A DNA stretch of 64,000 nucleotides. Origin: Paractinoplanes aksuensis. Its GTDB lineage: Bacteria; Actinomycetota; Actinomycetes; Mycobacteriales; Micromonosporaceae. Below the pieces are notes generated by a model. It searched no databases, was not told the DNA's origin, and saw only the letters and a program-made list of their open reading frames with translations. A program made the position numbers and the translations under genes. Shown here in pieces: positions 57,413 to 64,000 of this stretch (position 1 is its first letter; each line of letters starts with the position of its first letter). The stretch is taken from contig NZ_JAMYJR010000013.1 of assembly GCF_024137025.1 (NCBI RefSeq), positions 1-64,000 on the forward strand, written 5' to 3'.

Positions 57413-57946
57413 TTATGGCCAGTCCGGGTCGGAGTCGGTGATGTCCGCGTAGTCGAGGGTCGGATCATCGTCAGTGGGATCACGTCTTGACGGCAGTCGG
57501 AAGCCGTGCAACTTCAAGCGAGAGGCGATACCGCCGATGTTGCGCTCGAACTCGTTGCTGAGTTCGAGCAGCGAAGCACTCGCACGATAGCGTTCTATGA
57601 GTCGGGCATCTTCGTCGGCCGACCACGGCTGCCCGGCCCGCGTATGGGAACGTCGGACTTCGTCGAGCTCGGCGGCGTATTCCGATTTGGTCAGGCCGAG
57701 CGCTTTGGCAGCACTGCTCAGCGTCATGGTGAGAGCTCTCGTGACCGGCACCAGGTCGCCGAGCGCGATAGTGCCGTGCAGGTTGCCCACCGTGCTGGCA
57801 TCGACTTCGGTGGCGTCAAACGAGACGCTCGCTGTGCCGTCAGCGACAGTGACTCTGAGGGTGCAACGCCGTTCGTTGATCAGCATGTCGCGTGTGATGA
57901 CGAGCCGGTCATTGGCTTCAGCCGCGTGGTTACCTTCCGCAGTCAT
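57413..57946 (-). CDS. Hypothetical protein with Myb-like/HTH segment (AICE cargo)
   Basis: 177 residues. Residues about 20-90 are beta-rich (RCTLRVTVADGTASVSFDAT). The second half has SAAKALGLTKSEYAAELDEV and then QPWSADEDARLIERYRASAS with GGIASRLKLHGFRLP, resembling Myb/SANT-type DNA binding. The tail is acidic. Divergent from the small gene at 58012. Function unknown. Confidence 0.65.
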   Translation of the reverse strand: MTAEGNHAAEANDRLVITRDMLINERRCTLRVTVADGTASVSFDATEVDASTVGNLHGTIALGDLVPVTRALTMTLSSAAKALGLTKSEYAAELDEVRRSHTRAGQPWSADEDARLIERYRASASLLELSNEFERNIGGIASRLKLHGFRLPSRRDPTDDDPTLDYADITDSDPDWP

Positions 57947-58011
57947 GTAGTTACACTAGGGGCTCAATGTCGTCGATGCGACCGGCGGCCCGCTTGCCTG
58001 GAGGTTGTTCG

Positions 58012-58239
58012 GTGGATCAAGATCAACCGAGTGTAGATAAGAACGTACGCGCGATATATCTCGGCGCTAACACCGAAGCAGAGTTGTTCAATCGCGCGGC
58101 ACAATGGGTTGCGAGCAAAGACGGAGCTGTTGAGATTCAAGCGGTTCACTGGCGACGGCATAGCTATGAACCGTCAGGCGACGATCCGATGCTTGAGTTG
58201 CACATCTACTTCGAGCCTCAGCCGGGTTGGTCGGACTGA
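58012..58239 (+). CDS. Small hypothetical protein (AICE cargo)
   Basis: 75 residues. KNVRAIYLGANTEAELFNRA and WVASKDGAVEIQAVHWRRHS, then MLELHIYFEPQPGW suggest a small alpha/beta fold. GGAGG lies 8 bases before GTG 58012. Third-position GC is lower than in the host genes. No family recognised. Confidence 0.6.
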   Translation: MDQDQPSVDKNVRAIYLGANTEAELFNRAAQWVASKDGAVEIQAVHWRRHSYEPSGDDPMLELHIYFEPQPGWSD

Positions 58240-58269
58240 ATGCGGCTCTAGCTGCTATCTATCAGCGAT

Positions 58270-59313
58270 CTAACCGTCTGCACTGGGCAGGATCCACCAT
58301 GCAGGCGGCAACCCGGGTGCTGGAGGGGCAATCCCCAAGTGGCTCGAAACAATCCACTTTGAGGTATCACGATGTACCAGAATAACTAGCGCGTTGGCCA
58401 GGTGAGTGGCGGTTTCAACTACGTAACCACTGGAGCCCCCAATTGGCGTCAGAATTACTCTCGCATAGTCGTTGCCAATGAGCCGTTCCCGGCTCGCGAT
58501 TCCTATGCTTTCAGGATCAAAAGCCTTCCATGCTTCGCTAAATTGCGCGGCTTCTATAGATGTGAACGCACGCCACAGTTCTTCAGGCTCTCGCCTAGAG
58601 GAGAGCGACTCGGCAAGCAGGGCGAGCTCCGCTTCATCATCGCTGATCTTGGTTTTGTTGTTTACTAACCAGTCCTGTACGCGACACAGCAGCCAGTTCG
58701 GTTCCGCCAGCTCCAGTGCTTCTTCGTACTTCCCCGCGTGTAGGAGGCTGACAAACCTCACGGCAACACCGACTTGGCCATAATCGGCATAACGCTCTTC
58801 TGCTTCTTCTGCAGACATTGCAATTGAAGCGGCAATCTTTTCTCCAGGATTCGCCCAGGTCAAAGGCGTTGCGTTCGCTGGTATTTCCGCGCTATCGGGA
58901 GCAATGTCTCGATTCATGAACATACCGGCTACTGAGATAAGCAGTAAGGCCGATATGGTTGCTGGGAAGATTGAATACCAAGCAAAATCGTTGCGGTTCC
59001 AGTAGTAAGTGACTGCTCCAAGTAGGCCCGCCAGTATGAGGGCAAATACGACGGTTCCCCATGCTACTGGCTTCTTAGGCGTTCCCAGCTTTTCGCCCGT
59101 AAGCCTTGCCACATCAACTACGATTCTTTTATGCATCCAGAGTGCGACTGGTGTGTGCTCTTTTAGAACCGTATTCGTGTCAAGCTCCTCCGCGAGGGCC
59201 AGATTCTCCTTGATATTCGTACGCAAACGCCGTTTGCGGCTGAGCACACCAACAGCGGCGCCTACTGGTGTCGCGACTGTAGCGACTGACTGAAGCAGTG
59301 CCACCCAATCCAT
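58270..59313 (-). CDS. Membrane protein of unknown function (AICE cargo, low GC)
   Basis: 347 residues. A hydrophobic N-terminal helix (VALLQSVATVATPVGAAVGV) and two membrane helices at about 85-135 (VVFALILAGLLGAVTYYW and ISALLLISVAGMF) precede a cytoplasmic or exported helical domain of about 200 residues (SLLHAGKYEEALELAEPNWL). It ends with a WIVSSHLGIAPPAPGLPPAW strand-rich part resembling NTF2-like folds. The gene uses many AT-ending codons, unlike its surroundings, which suggests recent acquisition. Confidence 0.65.
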   Translation of the reverse strand: MDWVALLQSVATVATPVGAAVGVLSRKRRLRTNIKENLALAEELDTNTVLKEHTPVALWMHKRIVVDVARLTGEKLGTPKKPVAWGTVVFALILAGLLGAVTYYWNRNDFAWYSIFPATISALLLISVAGMFMNRDIAPDSAEIPANATPLTWANPGEKIAASIAMSAEEAEERYADYGQVGVAVRFVSLLHAGKYEEALELAEPNWLLCRVQDWLVNNKTKISDDEAELALLAESLSSRREPEELWRAFTSIEAAQFSEAWKAFDPESIGIASRERLIGNDYARVILTPIGGSSGYVVETATHLANALVILVHRDTSKWIVSSHLGIAPPAPGLPPAWWILPSADG

Positions 59314-59539
59314 TGCTTCCTGCTTCCCGCGAAGGGCCGAAGTCGTGATCTAGAACATAGTGGAGCAACCGTCGAGCCGCCGGCCAAACTATCTTGTCTT
59401 GTGGCTAGACTCCAGTTGATCTCAGCCTCCACGTCGCACGAGGTCGATCGACCCTTCTGGTTGCCACGCCGTTGGACACGACAGCGTGATCATCGATCGC
59501 CGTCCTTGACTTGTCCCCGCAGCCGTGAAGCATTGTCTG

Positions 59540-59854
59540 ATGACTTCGTACGATCAACTCGTCGCGACCTTGCGCGAACATGCCCTCGATACGTCCAGTT
59601 TGGGATGGAGCGTCAAGATCCTTGGTGACTCGGTGACACATATCTTCGCCGCGACGAAGACTCGGCACTCCACGATGGCCGAGGCTTGGGCAGGCGCCCT
59701 CACGCTTTTCGAGAAGATCAAAGACACCGGATACAACCCGGTATACCGGATCGAGGTTGGTGTGGACTCCATGGACTGGCGAACTGAAGACGGTTCGCCA
59801 GATGGCTGGTACGGCACTGTGAAGACAGCGATCCGACCAGCCTCGGGTGACTAA
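59540..59854 (+). CDS. Hypothetical protein (AICE cargo)
   Basis: 104 residues from ATG 59540; GTG 59525 is in frame. YDQLVATLREHALDTSSLGW, then HIFAATKTRHSTMAEAWAGA and YRIEVGVDSMDWRTEDGS suggest a small alpha/beta protein. The last bases overlap the right arm repeat. Family not recognised. Confidence 0.55.
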   Translation: MTSYDQLVATLREHALDTSSLGWSVKILGDSVTHIFAATKTRHSTMAEAWAGALTLFEKIKDTGYNPVYRIEVGVDSMDWRTEDGSPDGWYGTVKTAIRPASGD

Positions 59855-59863
59855 CTGGGTGAC
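59847..59863 (+). repeat. Arm-site candidate, right copy
   Basis: Exact copy of the 17-base GTGACTAACTGGGTGAC motif at 45862-45878, in the same orientation, 99 bases before attR. A further GTGAC occurs 10 bases downstream. Confidence 0.7.
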
Positions 59864-59961
59864 AATCGCGGGTGACGATGACGGATGTCCGTAGACGGCG
59901 GTGGACGAAGTCATGCAGGTCATCGGCATGTTGGCCGAGCTCACCCAAGATCATAAGTTGC

Positions 59962-60005
59962 CTGGGGGTCAAGGGGTCGCAGGTTCAAATCCTGTCAGCC
60001 CGACG
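59962..60005 (+). repeat. attR core (44-bp direct repeat, right copy)
   Basis: Identical to 45767-45810, beginning in the anticodon loop. It is only the 3' part of tRNA-Pro and is not a functional tRNA. The last base may belong to the adjacent IS. Confidence 0.95.
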
Positions 60006-60006
60006 T

Positions 60007-61370
60007 TGTGATGTCTCAAGACATCGGAAACGCCCGGACCTACGTTTTCGTGGGTTCGGGCGTTTTGTTGTTCGGGTTGGGCCGGGTGGCCGGCCGGTGG
60101 GCTGGTGGTCGCGTTGCGGGTCGATGGTGAGTTCTCTGAGGAGTTCGCCGGTGGTGGCGTGCAGGGCGCGGACGTCGAGGTTCTGGACGAGCAGGGTGAC
60201 GTAGGTTCCGGCGTAGGTCTTGCCGACGCCGATGTGGCGCAGCCGGCCGGCGACGCGCAGGGTGACGGTGCCGGCTTTGCTGATCCGGTCTTGGCGGATC
60301 CGGTCGTGGGTTGCGGTGCCGCCGGTGCCGCCGGGGGTGGCTTTCGGGCGGGCGTGGTAGGCCGTGGCGGGGGTGGCCCGGTGGGGCAGGGATCAGTGGG
60401 GCCGGCGATGGTTGTACTCGTCGACGAAGGTGTCGATCAAAGCTTGTAATTGCGTGATGGTTACTGGTCGCGGTTGTTGGGCGTGGAGCCAGAGTTTAAG
60501 GGTTTGGTGGAATCGTTCGACTTTGCCGCAGGTGATGGGGTGGTTCGGCCGGGAGTTCTTTGCGTGATTTTCAGGCGGTGTAGTTCGTGTTTCAGGCCGT
60601 TGCGTCGCGGGTGCCGCGTTGGCTGCCGCCGGACAGCCGGGTGGTGAAGACCATGCCGTTGTCGGTCAGCGTGGACGCCGAGATCCCGTATTTGGCAACG
60701 GTTTCGCGGAACATGTGCAGCACGGTGGGGCCGGTGACGCGCCGGTGAGCGGTGACCCTGAGGGCGTAGCGGAAGTGGTCGTCGATCCAGCACAGGATTT
60801 CGATGTCGGCGCCGGGCCGGCCGTCGGGGTGGGTGAGCCGGTAATGGGTGAAGTCGGCTTGCCAGCATTCGTTGGGTGTTCCGCGGCGAAGCGGATGTAA
60901 GACGACCTGGGTCGTTTGGCCGGCTCCGCAACGACGAGGCCTTGGGCGGTGAGGTGCCGGGCGATCGTGGCTCGCGAGACCGTGACCTCGTGGGTGTGTT
61001 GCAGGTGCCACCGGATGGTGTCAGGGCCGGCGTCCAGTCCCCGTTCGGTGAGGTGTTTACGCGCGGCCACGATCAGCTCGACCGTCGATGGCTCGAGTGC
61101 GGTGGGTGAGGTGTGCGGGCGGCGTGAGCGAGGCTCGTAGGCGGCTTCGCCCTCGGCGCGGTAACGAGCCATCAGCTTGGACACCCAGCCCTTGGACATC
61201 CCGTAGGCACGGGCGACCTCGGCCTGGCTACGACCCTCGACAACGACAGCGGTGATCACGAGACGGGCTTTGGACACTCCACACGATCAACGCATCCAGC
61301 GTTTCCGATGTCCCGACACACTGTTGCCTATGTCTTGAGACAGGGGTTTCCTATGTCCTGAGCCAGGACA
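60007..61370. mobile_element. Degenerate IS481-type insertion sequence inserted at attR
   Basis: Imperfect terminal inverted repeats of 26 bases begin TGT at both ends: the left starts at 60007 with TGTGATGTCTCAAGACATCG, and the right, read inward from 61370, with TGTCCTGGCTCAGGACATAG. A 13-base CTGTCAGCCCGAC flanks both sides (59992-60004 and 61371-61383), consistent with a target-site duplication of about 13-15 bases. About 1.36 kb, one broken transposase gene inside. Confidence 0.82.
60060..61277 (-). pseudogene. IS481-family transposase, broken
   Basis: The N-terminal HTH part (SQAEVARAYGMSKGWVSKLM) starts at 61277. The DDE domain NECWQADFTHYRLTHPDGRP continues in another frame after a shift near 60900, and LTDNGMVFTTRLSGG is the second catalytic region. 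A further frame change follows near 60600, and an in-frame TGA stands where the conserved Arg after EYNHRRPH is expected (about 60390). The C-terminal beta domain remains recognisable (GRLRHIGVGKTYAGTYVTLL). Not functional. The exact 3' end is uncertain. Confidence 0.85.
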
Positions 61371-61394
61371 CTGTCAGCCCGACAAAATCTAAGC

Positions 61395-61425
61395 GGTGAC
61401 CTGCGGAAACGCAGGTCACCACTTT
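61395..61425 (+). terminator. Probable original tRNA-Pro terminator
   Basis: GGTGACCTGCG (61395-61405), a GAAA loop and CGCAGGTCACC (61410-61420) form a perfect 11-bp stem followed by ACTTTTG. It follows the second copy of the tRNA 3' end (61371-61383), so it was probably 11 bases from tRNA-Pro before the AICE and IS came in. Confidence 0.85.
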
Positions 61426-62095
61426 TGTTGGCGAAGTATGCCCCCCGAAAACCCCCCGTTTTGGGCGCGGCGTCCACGTGAATGGGCTACCTCTGGCCTG
61501 GACTGGCGGTAGGGTTCCGCCGCGTAGTTGGGGGAGACCGTTCCGTTCAAGGATCCTGCGTTTGACCCGACCAGATCATCTTGGCTGTCCCCGAACCCGG
61601 GCTGGCACCTCGCCGCCCGCCCTTTGCGGGATCACGGGGCCGTGGTGGCCAGGTCGTTGAGCGCGGCGCTGATGACGGGCCGGCAGATCCGCAAGGTGTC
61701 TTCGTCCGGCGCGTCGCCTCTGCGGATCTGCGGTCGTGGATGGACAATGATCGCTGACCTCGGCGGCCGCCAGGGGTTCATCACGGTGCAGGTACTCGCG
61801 GGGATCTACCAGACGTGGCACCACAGCCTCGACTGCGCCCGGGGCGTCACGTCGAGCGTGTAGCTGCGCGGTGAACCGTGCGCGGGCGTGATGTGCCGCC
61901 GTCGTGGGAGCCAACGTTGTCCCACTGGTCTGTTGCAGCAGTTTGCGCAGGTCGGCGGTGCTGCGGTAGACGGGGGAGGTCGTCGCCGCCGCATGTCACC
62001 CGGAGCGATGCCTTCGAGGGTGTTGTCGTCAAGGCCTTCGAGCACCCGCCGACGGCCGCCGCGACCCATGATCGCGACGGCCGTATCGGGTGGAA
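61426..62095. other. Region without convincing gene
   Basis: 670 bases between the terminator and the GH62 gene. Several frames are open on both strands, but none keeps codon bias over its length. Fragments such as LRICRPVISAALNDLATTAP (minus strand, about 61630-61690) hint at decayed genes. No repeat or RNA recognised. Confidence 0.4.
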
Positions 62096-63505
62096 TCAGC
62101 GCTGCCGGGTGAGCAGGCCGGGCCGGTAGGGCAGCAGGCCGTAGTCGCCGCCGGAGTTGGTGGCGCGGCCCTGGTAGAGCAGTTGCAGGTTGCAGGGGTC
62201 GATGGTGTTGGTCTGGTCGGCGCTGGTGCGCAGCAGCTCGCCGTGGCTGATGTCGTTGGTCCAGGTGGCTCCGCTGTTGGCCTTGCCCGCGAACGGGTTG
62301 TTGTAGGTGGTTGCGTTCGGGGTCCAGGTGCCGCTCAGGCTGGTCGCCGTGAACGAGCGGAAGTAGCGCTCCCACGAGCTGGTCCGGGCCTCGATGATCA
62401 TCAGGTACTGGTTCTGGCCCTGTACCTTGTAGACCTGCGGCGCCTCGAAGATGTTCTCTGAGGTGTCGCTCATGATGGTGGTGTAGTTGGCGCCGAAGCT
62501 GCCGGGGAAGTTGCCGATCGGCATGATCTGGCGGTAGATCTTGCCGTTGTCACCGGCGAAGAAGAGGTACATGTTCTGGTCGTCGCCGATGATCGTCTGG
62601 TCGATCACGCCGGTGCCGGAATCGGTGATCTTCGCGGTGGACAGTGTTTGCGCGGCCGACCAGCCGTTGGCGTTGGCCGGGTTGGTCGAGGTGCGGTAGG
62701 AGAATGAGGTCGGGCCCCACTGGTGGGCCAGGATCCAGATGTTCTTGGGTGCGAAGTAGAACAGCGACGGCGCGACGGTGCCCTGGTTCATGGTGTTCTG
62801 GGTGGCCGAGCCGAGCTGGTTGAGGTTGTCGACGAGGCCGAAGTTCATCGAGCCCCAGCCGCCGGTGGCGCTGCTGCTGTGGGTGGTGGCGTAGACGAGC
62901 TGCTTGCCCTGGTAGGGGGCGATGGTGAAGTCCTTGAGGGAGGCCCATCCGGACTTCGGCTGGGCCAGCGGGCCGGTCGAGCTCCAGCGGTACGACGACG
63001 GCAGGGAACACGTGGCCGGCGGTGTCGTCGGGGGCGGCGTGGTCACCGGCGGCGTCGTGACCGGTGGGGTGGTGGCCGGCGGGGTGGTGGTGCCGCCCGT
63101 ACAGGTCACGCCGTTGAGCGCGAAGCTCGAGGGCACCGGGTTCGCCGAGGTCCACGTGCCGCTGAAGCCGAACGACACCTGACCGCCGGTGGCCATCGAG
63201 CCGTTGTAGCTGGCGTTGCGGGCCGTGACGGCGGAGCCGGACTGGGTCACCGTGGCGTTCCAGGCCTGCGACACCGACTGCCCGGACCCGTACGACCAGG
63301 TCAGCGTCCAGCCGCTCACCGGGTCGCCCAGATTGGTGATCGCCACGTCGGCGTTGAAACCGCCCTGCCACTGCGACGACACGGCATAGCTGACCGAGCA
63401 GCCCGCGGCGGCGGCGTCGGCGGGCAGAGCCACGAGCGCACCGGTTGCCGCCAGCAAGCCGACACCGGCCGCGGTGACACCGGCCTTTCTGTTCCTGAGA
63501 TGCAT
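62096..63505 (-). CDS. Secreted CBM2-GH62 alpha-L-arabinofuranosidase
   Basis: 469 residues. Signal peptide (ending PADAAAAG) is followed by a CBM2 module at about 34-137 ([20 protein letters not shown], with the Cys at both ends and conserved Trp). [16 protein letters not shown] linker and a GH62 domain (about 165-469) starting [20 protein letters not shown] follow. Later [40 protein letters not shown] and [20 protein letters not shown] are typical of GH62. It removes arabinose from arabinoxylan. GAAAGGA lies upstream of ATG 63505. Confidence 0.94.
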   Translation of the reverse strand: MHLRNRKAGVTAAGVGLLAATGALVALPADAAAAGCSVSYAVSSQWQGGFNADVAITNLGDPVSGWTLTWSYGSGQSVSQAWNATVTQSGSAVTARNASYNGSMATGGQVSFGFSGTWTSANPVPSSFALNGVTCTGGTTTPPATTPPVTTPPVTTPPPTTPPATCSLPSSYRWSSTGPLAQPKSGWASLKDFTIAPYQGKQLVYATTHSSSATGGWGSMNFGLVDNLNQLGSATQNTMNQGTVAPSLFYFAPKNIWILAHQWGPTSFSYRTSTNPANANGWSAAQTLSTAKITDSGTGVIDQTIIGDDQNMYLFFAGDNGKIYRQIMPIGNFPGSFGANYTTIMSDTSENIFEAPQVYKVQGQNQYLMIIEARTSSWERYFRSFTATSLSGTWTPNATTYNNPFAGKANSGATWTNDISHGELLRTSADQTNTIDPCNLQLLYQGRATNSGGDYGLLPYRPGLLTRQR

Positions 63506-63517
63506 CGGGGTCCTTTC

Positions 63518-64000
63518 CTAGTGGGTCAGCACGACCGTGGAGATGCTGCGAGCGGGGACGGAGACGGTGACCTGGGCGCCGTTCACGCTGGTGGGCTGGG
63601 CCGCAGCGTTGTCCGTACGGGAGGTCAGGTAGTGCTCGGCCCGGGTGATGTTCTGCGGCGCCTGCAGCACGGCGTTGCTGACGGCCGTGTTCGACCGGTT
63701 GAGCACCACGAGCGTCGTCTTGCCACCGCCGGAGTAGGCAGTCACCTCGAGCGGGTTCGCCTTGGAGCTCTTGGCCAGGGCGACACGCTGGTAGCCGGGG
63801 CGGACGTACTTGGCGTACTGGGAGAACGCGTAACCCCGCTTGAGCGGAGCCCCGGCGGTGGTGCCGTACGCGGCCTCACCGTCACCGATGAACGAGTAGT
63901 AGCGCTTGCCGTACCACCAGATGTAGGCGTTCCAGTTCGATTCCATCGACTTGTGGACCGTGCGCATGATGTCGTCGAGCGTCTCGTCCCAGACGGCCTG
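63518..64000 (-). CDS. GH30-like glucuronoxylanase, 3' part (cut by window edge)
   Basis: The open frame runs off the window at 64000 (160 codons seen). ESNWNAYIWWYGKRYYSFIG and then KRGYAFSQYAKYVRPGYQRV match the C-terminal region of GH30 subfamily 8 xylanases, including the strands of the side beta domain. Its end is 12 bases before the GH62 start codon, so the two xylan-degrading genes are probably one operon with GH30 first. Confidence 0.88.
   Translation of the reverse strand, partial: QAVWDETLDDIMRTVHKSMESNWNAYIWWYGKRYYSFIGDGEAAYGTTAGAPLKRGYAFSQYAKYVRPGYQRVALAKSSKANPLEVTAYSGGGKTTLVVLNRSNTAVSNAVLQAPQNITRAEHYLTSRTDNAAAQPTSVNGAQVTVSVPARSISTVVLTH

Noticed and set aside
56789..57490. 233-codon + strand frame across the AICE hairpin region
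   Set aside because: Rich in Arg and Pro as expected from random GC-rich DNA; it overlaps the kinase gene end and the minus-strand gene end without a ribosome-binding site.
59962..60005. Second tRNA-Pro gene
   Set aside because: Only the 3' part from the anticodon loop is present; acceptor 5' strand and D arm are missing. It is attR.
61528..61863. 111-codon open frame upstream of the GH62 gene
   Set aside because: Codon bias and composition do not persist, competing frames on the other strand are equally open, and no motif is recognised.

Overview
The window is high-GC actinobacterial chromosome. Gene content, frequent GTG/TTG starts, 4-bp ATGA/GTGA gene overlaps, F420-dependent and Micromonosporaceae-like families, and secreted CBM2/GH62/GH30 plant-polymer enzymes point to an Actinoplanes/Micromonospora-type organism. 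This is inferred from sequence character; no search was run.

Left part (1-20190): the 3' end of a 5S rRNA gene and its terminator, then a conserved core cluster on the + strand: RG-rich TPR protein, HAD phosphatase, (flavin reductase-like, SCP2-like, phasin-like Lys/Ala-rich protein), a small conserved protein, tlyA, nadK, recN, steA, steB/mctB, a GT4 phospho-sugar transferase homologue, murJ, a glycosyltransferase, a large membrane protein, pyrG and a Nudix ADP-ribose pyrophosphatase. The order resembles the Mycobacterium tuberculosis Rv1691-Rv1700 neighbourhood.

Middle part (20191-31488): accessory genes between the Nudix gene and xerD. They include a frameshifted gene, secreted proteins (acidic repeat protein, cutinase, M28 peptidase), a methyltransferase, a GIDE-like membrane protein, a second Nudix enzyme, DeoR- and WYL-type regulators, an orphan Imm63-like immunity protein, an alpha/beta hydrolase and alanine dehydrogenase. 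The core then resumes (31485-45684): xerD, a ParA-type ATPase, a site-2-protease homologue without its HExxH motif, scpA, scpB, an RsuA/RluB pseudouridine synthase, a TetR/oxidoreductase pair, an enoyl-CoA hydratase, cmk and der. Three separate intergenic tandem-repeat arrays (17, 15 and 31 bp) lie between 34.2 and 35.7 kb, and ScpA/ScpB carry long acidic repetitive extensions.

Right part: a tRNA-Pro(GGG) gene at 45735-45808 is the attachment site of a complete actinomycete integrative and conjugative element (AICE), about 14.2 kb. It is bounded by a 44-bp direct repeat (45767-45810 and 59962-60005). It carries int, xis, a RepSA-like initiator, a run of overlapping small genes, an FtsK-like Tra, Spd-like membrane proteins, an SCO3933-like regulator, an unusual GntR-kinase fusion coupled to a second kinase, and lower-GC cargo genes. 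A degenerate IS481-type element (60007-61370) has inserted right at the attR end and separates it from the probable original tRNA terminator. The window ends with a secreted CBM2-GH62 arabinofuranosidase and the 3' part of a GH30-like xylanase gene.

Coordinates of starts are my choices from ribosome-binding sites and family alignment from memory; alternatives are named where they matter.
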